Below are positions 33,344 through 40,391 of a stretch of 40,391 nt of DNA, in pieces. Each line of letters opens with the position of its first letter. The stretch's first letter is position 1. This DNA is from Rhizobium sp. Q54. GTDB lineage: Bacteria > Pseudomonadota > Alphaproteobacteria > SMXQ01. The notes beneath the pieces are model-generated. The model was not told where the DNA came from. It saw only the letters and a list, made by a program, of their open reading frames with translations, and searched no databases. The stretch is taken from assembly GCA_945861615.1 (NCBI GenBank), contig CAMAVH010000007.1, positions 1 to 40,391 on the forward strand, read 5' to 3'. Both the position numbers and the translations under genes were made by a program.

Positions 33344-34177
33344 TTGATCTTGGCCTTCACGGCGCAAGACATCGTCTACCACCGCCCCGCCGGCATCGCC
33401 TTGACAGCGACGCTCTACATGCCGGCGGGTGCGGGGCCCTTTGCGGCGGTGGTGGACGCCCATGGCGGGCGCTGGTGCTCGGAAACGCGCATGACCAACC
33501 GCGTGATCGACGAAGCGCTGGCGGCGGCCGGCATCGTCGTCATGGCGCTCGATTTCCGCATGCCGCCCGACGCGCAATATCCCCTGCCGGTGGCGGACAT
33601 CAATTTCGCCATCCGCTGGCTGCACGCCCATGCGGCCGCCTACGGCATCAATCCGGCATGGATCGGCGGCGTCGGCACGTCGAGCGGCGGACATCAACTC
33701 GCCCTGACCGCGATGAATCCGGACGATCCGAAATATCGCCAGGACCATACGCCGGAGATGGACGGCGCCAGCGCCAAGATCGCCTACATGATCCTCTGCT
33801 GGCCGGTGTCCGATCCGCCGGCGCGCTATCGCTATGCCATCGCCAACAAGATGGACATCCACATCCAAAGCCATGAGCGCTATTGGCCGAGCGAGGCGTC
33901 GATGGCGGAAGGCAGTCCGCAACGCATCGTGACGGATGGCGAGGCGGCGGCATTGCCGCCGGCGCTGCTCATCCAGGGCACCAACGACACGATTCTTTCG
34001 CCCGGCATGTCGGAGCGCTTCGCCGAAAGCTATGCGTCTGCCGGCGGCGACATGACGCTGATCCATTATCCTGGCGAGAAGCATACCTTCATCACCAACA
34101 CGCCCGACACGGATGCTTCGCGCAAGGCGCTCGCTGACATGATCGCCTTCATCCGCCGTGAGGCGGTACAGAGCTAA
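33344..34177 (+). CDS. Alpha/beta hydrolase (carboxylesterase-like)
   Basis: About 277 residues with the alpha/beta-hydrolase fold. The nucleophile S113 lies in GVGTSSGG, the acid is probably the Asp of IQGTNDTILSP, and the base the His of GEKHTFI. VVDAHGGRW resembles the oxyanion HGG motif of esterases. The conserved sequence begins just after the dioxygenase stop, so I place the start at TTG 33344 or 33350 behind AGGAG (33335-33339); the frame is open further upstream inside the dioxygenase gene but that is unlikely to be used. It probably forms an operon with the dioxygenase and may hydrolyse an ester or lactone in the same pathway. Confidence 0.85.
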   Translation: MILAFTAQDIVYHRPAGIALTATLYMPAGAGPFAAVVDAHGGRWCSETRMTNRVIDEALAAAGIVVMALDFRMPPDAQYPLPVADINFAIRWLHAHAAAYGINPAWIGGVGTSSGGHQLALTAMNPDDPKYRQDHTPEMDGASAKIAYMILCWPVSDPPARYRYAIANKMDIHIQSHERYWPSEASMAEGSPQRIVTDGEAAALPPALLIQGTNDTILSPGMSERFAESYASAGGDMTLIHYPGEKHTFITNTPDTDASRKALADMIAFIRREAVQS

Positions 34178-34796
34178 CCCGCGGCGCGTCGAGAGGCTGC
34201 ACAAATTCTGGCCATGCGCAGCGCATTCGTTGATCGCCGGCCTCGTCTGAGTTCCGCTTTTGCCGAAGCGACGGCGGAAAACTCATGGCTGCGCGGAGCT
34301 TGCGCGGCGACCCTCGCCAGATTGCCGGTCGGCCTGTCGGCCGGGACGCTTGGCACTAACAGCAAAGCGCCTTAACGCCGTGAGAACACACGAAATCCCT
34401 CAACTATGAGTGCGCTAAATAAGTCGTCCCCTTGCAATGAATAAAGCTTCTGCCGCAGGCTTCGGTCGGGAGGGCACATATCCTGCAAGGCTTTGAAAGG
34501 CTTGGAACGAGAGCCGGACGATCGTGCTGACCGTCGAGCGTGGAGCGAACGGCTGAACCAGGATGCGCTTGCTCGTAAATCTCATGCGCCCGCTGTGCAA
34601 ATGTGGTTTGTCCGCCGTTTTTCTGCAGGAGTATCCTGGCCCAGTTGCGAGGCTATCCGCTCGAAACATCCGACTGCGATGCCAGCCAGTGACGTATGTC
34701 AAACCGTTGCGCTCGTGGTGCCGGTACAGTGCCTAAATGCCGAGATGCCGGTTTCTCAGCATCTCCCAGACATCGAGTTAGACATGGAGATCGACA
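34178..34796. other. 619-bp gap upstream of the Rieske oxygenase gene
   Basis: I find no convincing gene here. Short open frames on both strands lack ribosome-binding sites and match nothing I know. A possible operator lies near the 3' end (inverted repeat 34742-34765). The stretch could hold the Rieske promoter, a small RNA or decayed sequence; I cannot decide by eye. Confidence 0.4.
34742..34765. promoter_or_regulatory. Inverted repeat upstream of the Rieske oxygenase gene
   Basis: GAGATGC (34742-34748) and GCATCTC (34759-34765) are perfect complements with a 10-nt centre, ending 31 nt before ATG 34797. It could be an operator or an mRNA leader hairpin. Confidence 0.35.
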
Positions 34797-36077
34797 ATGT
34801 TTACCGCTGAGCAAAATGAGGTTCTGACCCGCGTTGGCCCGGGCACGCCGATGGGCGACCTGTTTCGCAGCTTCTGGATTCCCTTCCTGCTGAGTTCGGA
34901 GTTGGAAGTGGACGGTCCGCCCAAGCGCGTGACCTTGCTCGGCGAAAACCTCGTGGCTTACCGCGACACGCAGAACCGCGTCGGACTGCTCGATCGCCAT
35001 TGCGCTCATCGCCGCGCCGATCTGTTTTTCGGCCGCAACGAAGACTGCGGCTTGCGCTGCACCTATCACGGCTGGAAGTTCGACATTACCGGCCAGGCTT
35101 CGGAACTGCCGGCCGAGCCGGAAGGCACGCCGCTGATCAAGGACGCGAAGATCAAAGCCTATCCGACCCGCGAGTCCGGCGACGTGATCTGGACCTACAT
35201 GGGCCCAAAAGAAAAAGAGCCTAAGGACATCCCGTTGCTCGATTGGACGGCGGTGCCGCCGACCCACCGCGCCGCGACCAAGCGCCTGCAGGAAAACAAT
35301 TGGGCGCAGGCCGTCGAAGGCGGCCTCGATTCGAGCCACGTTTCCTTCCTGCATCGCGCCTTCACCCAGGTCCAGGCCGCGACGACGACCAAGGAAGGCC
35401 ATCTCGTCCAGCGCCCGATCTACATGGTCAAGGACACCCGCCCGACCTTCCACATCCACAAGACCGATTACGGCTTCGCCATCGGCGCGCGCCGCAATGC
35501 CAGCGATACCGAATACTACTGGCGCCTGTCGCAGTTCCTGATGCCGGCTTTCACCATCATCCCGACGGCCGAAGGCCGTCCGCTGACCGGCCACTTCTGG
35601 GTGCCGATCGACGATTACAACTGCTGGGCCTACACCTTCTCGTGGCACCCGCAGCGTCCGTTGACGGACGAGGAGTGGGAAGAGTACGGCAGCGGCGCGC
35701 AGATTCACGCCGCCGTGGACGAGAATTTCCGTCCGCTCGCCAACAAGGATAACACCTACAAGCTGGATCGCGAGATGCAGCGCAAGGAGAACTACACCGG
35801 CATCGTCGGCGTCGGTATCCAGGATATGAGCGTCCAGGAAAGCATGGGCGCCATCACGGATCGTTCGAAGGAGCTGCTCGGCGCATCGGACGCCGCCATC
35901 GTCTATTGGCGCCGCTTGATGATCGACCAGGCTCTGCAACTGAAGGAAAAGGGCAAGGCGCCGCTCGGCGTCGAAACGCCCAAGGCCTACCAGGTGCGCA
36001 GCGGCGCGGTGTTGCTGCCCAAGGAAGCCGATCCGTTCAAGGCCATGGCGCAGAGCATTTTCCTGCAGCCCGCGTAA
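34797..36077 (+). CDS. Rieske aromatic-ring oxygenase alpha subunit (phthalate 4,5-dioxygenase-like)
   Basis: A 426-residue terminal oxygenase. The Rieske [2Fe-2S] ligands are C69 and H71 (RHCAHRRADL) and C88 and H91 (CTYHGWKF). The mononuclear iron site is in NNWAQAVEGGLDSSHVSFLHR, with H181 and H186; the third ligand should be a later Asp. The late segment SMGAITDRSKELLGASDAAIVYWRRLM is characteristic of phthalate 4,5-dioxygenase/vanillate demethylase-like enzymes (homo-oligomeric alpha only). No reductase or ferredoxin gene is adjacent, so electrons must come from a protein encoded elsewhere. GGAG precedes ATG 34797. A VOC-family gene follows in the same direction. Confidence 0.92.
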   Translation: MFTAEQNEVLTRVGPGTPMGDLFRSFWIPFLLSSELEVDGPPKRVTLLGENLVAYRDTQNRVGLLDRHCAHRRADLFFGRNEDCGLRCTYHGWKFDITGQASELPAEPEGTPLIKDAKIKAYPTRESGDVIWTYMGPKEKEPKDIPLLDWTAVPPTHRAATKRLQENNWAQAVEGGLDSSHVSFLHRAFTQVQAATTTKEGHLVQRPIYMVKDTRPTFHIHKTDYGFAIGARRNASDTEYYWRLSQFLMPAFTIIPTAEGRPLTGHFWVPIDDYNCWAYTFSWHPQRPLTDEEWEEYGSGAQIHAAVDENFRPLANKDNTYKLDREMQRKENYTGIVGVGIQDMSVQESMGAITDRSKELLGASDAAIVYWRRLMIDQALQLKEKGKAPLGVETPKAYQVRSGAVLLPKEADPFKAMAQSIFLQPA

Positions 36078-36099
36078 GGCAGGACCACGACGGTCAGAC

Positions 36100-36124
36100 G
36101 GCGGGGCGGGCTTTCCGCCCCGCC
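36100..36124 (+). terminator. Hairpin between Rieske and VOC genes
   Basis: A perfect 10-bp stem (GGCGGGGCGG / CCGCCCCGCC) with a 5-nt loop, followed by ACATTT rather than a true T-run. It may be a partial terminator that lowers VOC expression or stabilises the oxygenase mRNA. Confidence 0.5.
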
Positions 36125-36145
36125 ACATTTCAGAGGGAGCGAGCC

Positions 36146-36688
36146 ATGGACCAGCCGGTCGGCCAATTACGCCACTTCGCGATGTCGGTGCCGGATCCCT
36201 GGGCGACCGCCGAATTCTACATCCATTCCTTCGGCTTCAAGTTCGTCGGCGAGACCGACTCGCGCTTGGCCGAAGGCTGCTACATCTCCGATGGCGTCAT
36301 CAACATCGCCTTGCTGAAATACAAATCCGACGAAGTGTCGCAAGGCACGGGTAAGGATTTCGTCGGGATCCATCACATCGGCATCTGGGTCGACGATGTC
36401 GAGGAAACCCGCAAGAAGGTCGAGGCGGCCGGCGGCAAATGGATCATGGGCGAGCCCGATCCGGTCGGCGGCAGCTTCTACGAGGTGAAGTTCACCGATC
36501 CCAACGGCGTGATTTTCGATCTCACGCACAATGGCTGGGGCGGTTCGCAGCGCTATCCCGGTACGCCGGGCAGCGAATCGACGCTGCCGCGCAAACTGGT
36601 CGAGCGCTTCAGCGAGCGCCGTGCCAAGGCGCGTGACGACATGGCGAAGAAGACCGGCAAAGCCGAGCTGGCGAAGACCGAAAAATAG
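36146..36688 (+). CDS. VOC (glyoxalase/extradiol dioxygenase-fold) protein
   Basis: A 180-residue vicinal-oxygen-chelate protein. Two beta-alpha-beta-beta-beta modules are seen: LRHFAMSVPDPWATAEFYIHSFGFKFVGETDSR and GIHHIGIWVDDVEETRKKVEAAGGKWIMGE. H10 and the HH pair of the second module, with the Glu of FYEVKFTDPNGVIFDL, are possible metal ligands. A lysine-rich tail of about 40 residues follows. GAGGGAG lies 6 nt before ATG 36146. Its place behind the Rieske gene suggests a ring-cleavage, isomerase or lyase step in the same pathway, but VOC proteins are too varied to assign a reaction. Confidence 0.87.
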   Translation: MDQPVGQLRHFAMSVPDPWATAEFYIHSFGFKFVGETDSRLAEGCYISDGVINIALLKYKSDEVSQGTGKDFVGIHHIGIWVDDVEETRKKVEAAGGKWIMGEPDPVGGSFYEVKFTDPNGVIFDLTHNGWGGSQRYPGTPGSESTLPRKLVERFSERRAKARDDMAKKTGKAELAKTEK

Positions 36689-36701
36689 TCAGTCTTCCCG
36701 G

Positions 36702-37406
36702 TCAAGCCGGCATCATCTGCTTCAGGAATTTGAAGGCTTTTTCCCACGAGTCCTTCGCGGCGGCCTGTTCCTCCGGCGATCCGTGCGCCGGATTCTGAAA
36801 GCCGTGCCCGACGTCCGGATAAAGATGGAAATCATGCTTCACGCCGTGCTTCTTCAGTTCGGCTGAAATCTGCTGCATATGCTCTGGCGATGGATTCTTG
36901 TCCTGACCGCCGGAGAAACCGATGACCGGGCAGCGGATATTCTTGAGCAAATCGAAAGGCGTTTGCGGCCCGTCGCCCCACGGCAACAACACGCCGCCGC
37001 CGTAGAACACGACGAGAGCGCTGAAGCCTGGGATAGCGCCGCCGCCGAGAAAGGCCATGCGGCCGCCCATGCAATGCCCCATCAGGGTGATGCTGCCGCC
37101 GAGCACCTCGGGCCGGCCTTTGAGGAATTCGTAGCCGGCCTTCATGTCGGCGATGACTTCCGCATCTTTGAAATATTGTTTGCGGTCCTTCATCGGCACG
37201 TCGCGCGAGGTGCGGTGAGACACGTCAGGGACAGCGACCCGGTAGCCGGCATCCACGAGGGTCTTGACGACGAGCTTGGTGAAATCGTCGAAGCCGCCAC
37301 GATGATACATCAGCAAGATGCCCGGACGCACCTTGCTGTCGGCCGGGCCGTCATAGAGAACGTCCATTGGGCTGCCGCCCACGACGATAGTTTCCATCTT
37401 CGACAT
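36702..37406 (-). CDS. Dienelactone hydrolase family protein
   Basis: A 234-residue alpha/beta hydrolase of the dienelactone hydrolase family, which opens lactones made in aromatic-ring degradation. The catalytic triad is C112 in LMGHCMGGRMA, D169 in FSGGQDKNPSP and H201 in YPDVGHGFQNP; a cysteine nucleophile is the family hallmark. HRGGFDDF near residue 35 lies where the family has its oxyanion and substrate-binding loop. It is the last gene of the probable PrpD - cyclodeaminase - Bug - DLH operon, 30 nt after the Bug gene, and converges with the VOC gene. Confidence 0.92.
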   Translation of the reverse strand: MSKMETIVVGGSPMDVLYDGPADSKVRPGILLMYHRGGFDDFTKLVVKTLVDAGYRVAVPDVSHRTSRDVPMKDRKQYFKDAEVIADMKAGYEFLKGRPEVLGGSITLMGHCMGGRMAFLGGGAIPGFSALVVFYGGGVLLPWGDGPQTPFDLLKNIRCPVIGFSGGQDKNPSPEHMQQISAELKKHGVKHDFHLYPDVGHGFQNPAHGSPEEQAAAKDSWEKAFKFLKQMMPA

Positions 37407-37436
37407 GTTCGTTTCCGTTCGTTCGGTTGACGCCGA

Positions 37437-38450
37437 TCAGCTTTTGGCGGCAGCGCGCGCACGCGCGATCAGGGCCTCGGGAAAATCGCCGGCGCCGGTA
37501 ATCGCCTTCTGCAACTCTTCTCCGGACATCGGATCGAGTTCCAGTTTGGCTTTCTTCACGTCGGCGAGCAGGAGCGGATCGCGGATCGCCGCCATGAATC
37601 CTTTGCGCAACTCGGCGATGCGTTCGGCCGGCAGTCCCGGCGGCGCGACGACGGAGCGGCCGATGGTCGAGGGCGAGGAAAACAGTTCCATCAGTTGGCG
37701 ATCGGCATCGGTCTTCGCCAAATCGATCATGCGCGGCACGTTCGGAAGTTCGGGATGCTTGTCGGCGCCGGTCTGCAGCAGCAGATTGATCTTCTTGCTC
37801 GCCAACCATTCGGCGCCGTCGTTCTTCAGCAGCGACCATGGCATGCTGAGGGCATCGACCTCGCGCCGTTCCATCGCCAGGCGGCTTTCGTTGCTTCCGC
37901 TATAGCCGGTGATGATCTTGAACTTGGTGCCGAGCACGTTGTTCATCACCGTCCAGTTCAGCTTTGACGCCGCGCCGGTGGTGGAAATGATCAATTCGTG
38001 CTTGAAGGCGTCGTCGGCGGTCTTGACCTCGGCGGTGTGCCAGGAAAAGAGCACTGCGCTGTTGGAGAGGATGCGGCCGATCCAATTGTAGTTGCGCGCG
38101 TCGGCCTTCAGCTCCGGCGCGCCGAGGATTTGATTGAGGTAGAGCGCCTGATCGACCATGCCGATGGCGGTGCCGTCCTTTGCCGCGATGTTATAGAGAT
38201 GATTGGCGGCACGAATGCTGCCGGCTCCCGGCATATTTTGCGCCACGACCGTCGGCTTGCCCGGCAGGTGGCGGCCGATATGGGTGGCGATCAGGCGACT
38301 ATAGGTGTCGTAGCCGCCGCCGGCAGCGGAGCCGATGAAGAAATTGACCGTCTTGCCTTTATAAAAATCCTCGGCCTGGACGGCGGCGGGCAGGATAGTG
38401 GCGGCCGACAGCAAAGCGCCGGCGGCGAGCAGTTTGAGCGTCGTTTTCAT
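37437..38450 (-). CDS. Bug/TctC-like periplasmic solute-binding protein (second copy)
   Basis: A 337-residue secreted receptor of the TTT class. The signal peptide is residues 1-25 (MKTTLKLLAAGALLSAATILPAAVQA). The mature protein starts EDFYKGKTVNFFIGSAAGGGYDTYSRLIATHI with NMPGAGSIRAANHLYNIAAKDGT, closely paralleling the copy at 4506. GGAGG precedes ATG 38450. It sits in the catabolic operon between the cyclodeaminase-family and dienelactone hydrolase genes, so its ligand may be the substrate of that pathway. TctA/TctB partners are not in the window. Confidence 0.9.
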   Translation of the reverse strand: MKTTLKLLAAGALLSAATILPAAVQAEDFYKGKTVNFFIGSAAGGGYDTYSRLIATHIGRHLPGKPTVVAQNMPGAGSIRAANHLYNIAAKDGTAIGMVDQALYLNQILGAPELKADARNYNWIGRILSNSAVLFSWHTAEVKTADDAFKHELIISTTGAASKLNWTVMNNVLGTKFKIITGYSGSNESRLAMERREVDALSMPWSLLKNDGAEWLASKKINLLLQTGADKHPELPNVPRMIDLAKTDADRQLMELFSSPSTIGRSVVAPPGLPAERIAELRKGFMAAIRDPLLLADVKKAKLELDPMSGEELQKAITGAGDFPEALIARARAAAKS

Positions 38451-38524
38451 CTTAGCCTCCCTAGAGTGCCGGCTTATGCGCCGGTCACGGTGTCTCATGC
38501 GTTGATAGGAACTCTCGCTCTCTC

Positions 38525-39598
38525 CTATGACGGCAGGGCGCTGGTCAGCCAGTCGGTGTCGATGCGACGCCCGATGCCGGTCTCCTGCGCCTTCTTGTAG
38601 ATGGCATAGCCGGTTGCGGCGAACTGGTAGCCGAGCCCGGAATAATTGAGAAACATGCTGATGTCGGCGGGCGACCGGCGGCCCGGCGTGCGGCCGAGCA
38701 GCAACTCCGACAATTCCGGCAGGCTATCCTGCTTGAGGGCGGAACTGAGCGCCGCCTTCTGATGCTCGGTATCTTTGGCGAGGTCCGCGCCTTCGCCGCG
38801 CAGGATGTGAGAGATCGCTTTGCGGATGTGGGTGACGACGACATCGGCGCGGCCCACCGCGCTGGCGTCCAACTCGAGGCGCTTGAGGCTGCTGACATGC
38901 ATGCCCGGAGCGAGAAGTTCGGCGGGCAGAACCGGCTGCATGCTGTTGGTGGCGCACATCACGACATCGGCGCCGTCGACCGCTTCGCTGAGGCTCGCCG
39001 CCGCGACCGTCTCGATCTTAAGCAGATGCCGCATCTCTTCGGCGAAGGCCGCGCGGCTGGCGGGATTGGGGCTGTAGCAGCGTAGGCGCTTGATCGGCCG
39101 CACGGCGCATATCGCCATGGCCTGGCCGCTCGCCTGATGGCCCGAGCCGATGATGGCGGCTTCGCTGGCGTCCGCCCGGGCCATGTATTTCGCGGCGAGC
39201 CCGCAGGTGGCGCCAACCCGCATGCGCTGCACTTCGCCGTCCGGGTAGATGGCCAGGGGCTCGCCGGTTTCCGTACTGAACAGCAGGACGAGGCCGACAT
39301 AGCGCTGGTTGGGCGCTGCCGGCACCTTGACGCGGCGCAGGCCGGCGTCGGACTTCGGCCAGGTCAGGATGTCGGAATTGATACGGACCGCGCCGATGCC
39401 GAATTTCGGGATCACGCCATCCATGGTCAGCAGGGAATAGAGCGCGTCGTCGCGCGCGGTGGCGGTGAGGATTTCCGAGCGCACGCCGTTGACACCATGA
39501 GCCGTGCCCAACTCCTTATAGGCGATCTCCATGGCGTCGAGGCAGTCGGGCATCGTCAGGATCGCGGCGATGTCCTCGTTGGAGAGCAGCATCGTCAT
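38525..39598 (-). CDS. Ornithine cyclodeaminase / mu-crystallin family dehydrogenase
   Basis: A 357-residue NAD(P)-binding protein. Family features are the N-terminal LLSNEDI, the segment GEVQRMRVGATCGLAAKYMA with R127, and the Rossmann motif IIGSGHQASGQAM (151-154 GSGH). Members include ornithine cyclodeaminase, alanine dehydrogenase and ketimine reductase; the substrate cannot be told. ATG 39598 overlaps the TGA of the upstream PrpD-family gene by two bases (ATGA), a sign of coupled translation. A start at ATG 39592 is also possible. Confidence 0.9.
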   Translation of the reverse strand: MTMLLSNEDIAAILTMPDCLDAMEIAYKELGTAHGVNGVRSEILTATARDDALYSLLTMDGVIPKFGIGAVRINSDILTWPKSDAGLRRVKVPAAPNQRYVGLVLLFSTETGEPLAIYPDGEVQRMRVGATCGLAAKYMARADASEAAIIGSGHQASGQAMAICAVRPIKRLRCYSPNPASRAAFAEEMRHLLKIETVAAASLSEAVDGADVVMCATNSMQPVLPAELLAPGMHVSSLKRLELDASAVGRADVVVTHIRKAISHILRGEGADLAKDTEHQKAALSSALKQDSLPELSELLLGRTPGRRSPADISMFLNYSGLGYQFAATGYAIYKKAQETGIGRRIDTDWLTSALPS

Positions 39599-40391
39599 GG
39601 CGCGGCCCTGCGCTGCGGCGCGGCCGCGAGGGGCTGCCACAAGGCGCGCAATTCCCGCATGCTCGCGCGCGTTTCCAGGCCGCGCAGCGCCTCGATCAGC
39701 CTGGCGCAGGCGCTGGCGCCCAGAATCGGCGCCATCAGGTCCTGCGCCTTGTCTTCGATCTCGGCGCGCGACATGGGGTTGTCGGCAGTGCCGCGCACGG
39801 CGATGGCGCGGCGCGAGATATGCACCCCGTCGCGCGTCGTCACATCGACGATGGCTTGGCGCCGCGGGCGGGCCTGCATCAGCTCTTCGCTCGGCTGTAT
39901 TTTCATGCGATTGCGCAGCGCCAGCACCGCGGGATCCTTCATGCGGGCATGGTCATGCACCGACTCGAAGGTCAGCTTGCCGTCGATCAGCAGAACGGCG
40001 AGCAGATGCTGCACGTTGACGTCGGGCATCGGCGCGCCGTCTACCGTGCGGGCCGAGCGCGTCGGCAGGTGAATGGTGACCTTGTCGACATCTGCGCCAG
40101 TCAAGCCGATGGCGTCGACGATCTGCGTCATGGCGTCGAGCGCCGATTGCGCCGGCGAGCCGACGCACCATTTCTTGATATTGGTACCGAGAATTTCATA
40201 GCGCGTGCCGAGGCCGTCCATCAGTTGGGCGGGATCCGGTTTCGCCGAATAGGCCTCGAAGAAATTGCGTTCGCCGCTGAACACGTCAGCGACGCCGGTG
40301 AAGCCGGCGGCGACCATGGCCGCCGCCGTCGCGCCATTGCGCGCCGGCATGCCGCCGAAGTCGAAGGCCTTCTCGATATGTTCCGAATCTC
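39595..40391 (-). CDS. MmgE/PrpD family protein, 3' part only
   Basis: The visible 264 residues are the C-terminal part of an MmgE/PrpD-family protein (2-methylcitrate dehydratase-like, also iminodisuccinate epimerase-like). The frame runs off the window end; DSEHIEKAFDFGGMPARNGATAAAM continues the family motif before the internal ATG at 40350, so that ATG is not the start. Further matches are FSGERNFFEAYS, IKKWCVGSPAQSALDA and MSRAEIEDKAQDLM. It is followed by the cyclodeaminase-family gene in an ATGA overlap. No methylcitrate-cycle genes are adjacent in the window. Confidence 0.9.
   Translation of the reverse strand, partial: DSEHIEKAFDFGGMPARNGATAAAMVAAGFTGVADVFSGERNFFEAYSAKPDPAQLMDGLGTRYEILGTNIKKWCVGSPAQSALDAMTQIVDAIGLTGADVDKVTIHLPTRSARTVDGAPMPDVNVQHLLAVLLIDGKLTFESVHDHARMKDPAVLALRNRMKIQPSEELMQARPRRQAIVDVTTRDGVHISRRAIAVRGTADNPMSRAEIEDKAQDLMAPILGASACARLIEALRGLETRASMRELRALWQPLAAAPQRRAAP

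Noticed and set aside
34493-34810. 105-codon open frame upstream of the Rieske gene
   Set aside because: It overlaps the Rieske start and lacks a ribosome-binding site or any recognisable feature; an opposite-strand frame at 34415-34702 was rejected for the same reasons.

Overview
The window is about 40 kb of GC-rich, densely coded chromosome from an alphaproteobacterium, most likely of the order Hyphomicrobiales (Rhizobiales). The pointers are the DUF3572 gene, an ExoY-type exopolysaccharide primer, a DusB/NifR3 protein, orphan Bug-type receptors of the tripartite tricarboxylate transporter (TTT) class, and many small-molecule catabolic genes. This placement is inferred from gene content and gene style; there is no rRNA or other marker gene in the window. 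No tRNA, rRNA, CRISPR array, insertion sequence or prophage gene was recognised.

Region 1 (1-12.5 kb) is mixed housekeeping and transport. It holds the 3' end of msrA, a secreted glycerophosphodiester phosphodiesterase with an EF-hand-like insert, an MFS exporter, dusB, a Bug receptor and an M20-fold hydrolase whose metal ligands are largely altered. It continues with rlpA, a 4,5-dihydroxyphthalate decarboxylase-like/substrate-binding protein, a DUF3572 protein, a LysR regulator divergent from a long (Thermus-type) isocitrate dehydrogenase carrying NAD-type cofactor residues, and a TerC-family membrane protein.

Region 2 (12.5-29.0 kb) is a Wzx/Wzy-type exopolysaccharide (EPS) locus. It comprises an acyltransferase and OmpR-type response regulator pair, an outer-membrane beta-barrel protein, a short Wza-like lipoprotein, a Wzy-like polymerase, a GT4 glycosyltransferase, an ExoY-like priming transferase, a 49-residue membrane protein, a Wzx flippase, a Wzc-like tyrosine autokinase/co-polymerase, three GT2 glycosyltransferases and a pyruvyl transferase. 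Together they can prime a repeat unit on undecaprenyl phosphate, extend it, decorate it with acyl and pyruvyl groups, flip it, polymerise it and export it. The genes lie in several divergent and convergent blocks whose intergenic gaps carry inverted or direct repeats that look like operators. A four-copy 15-bp repeat at the end of the ExoY-like gene repeats its last codons and stop codon.

Region 3 (29-40.4 kb) is catabolic. It has a molybdopterin hydroxylase large subunit without its partners, a GntR/FCD regulator divergent from a TauD-type dioxygenase and an alpha/beta hydrolase, and a Rieske oxygenase plus a VOC protein. On the minus strand is a likely operon, MmgE/PrpD - ornithine cyclodeaminase family - Bug receptor - dienelactone hydrolase. 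The substrates cannot be read from sequence. The best regulatory call is a near-consensus sigma-70 promoter embedded in an 8+8 inverted repeat upstream of the TauD-type gene.

I see no convincing entirely new system. The strongest leads are the predicted NAD-specific long isocitrate dehydrogenase, the stop-codon-containing tandem repeat, the M20 protein with missing metal ligands, and the putative operators of the EPS locus.
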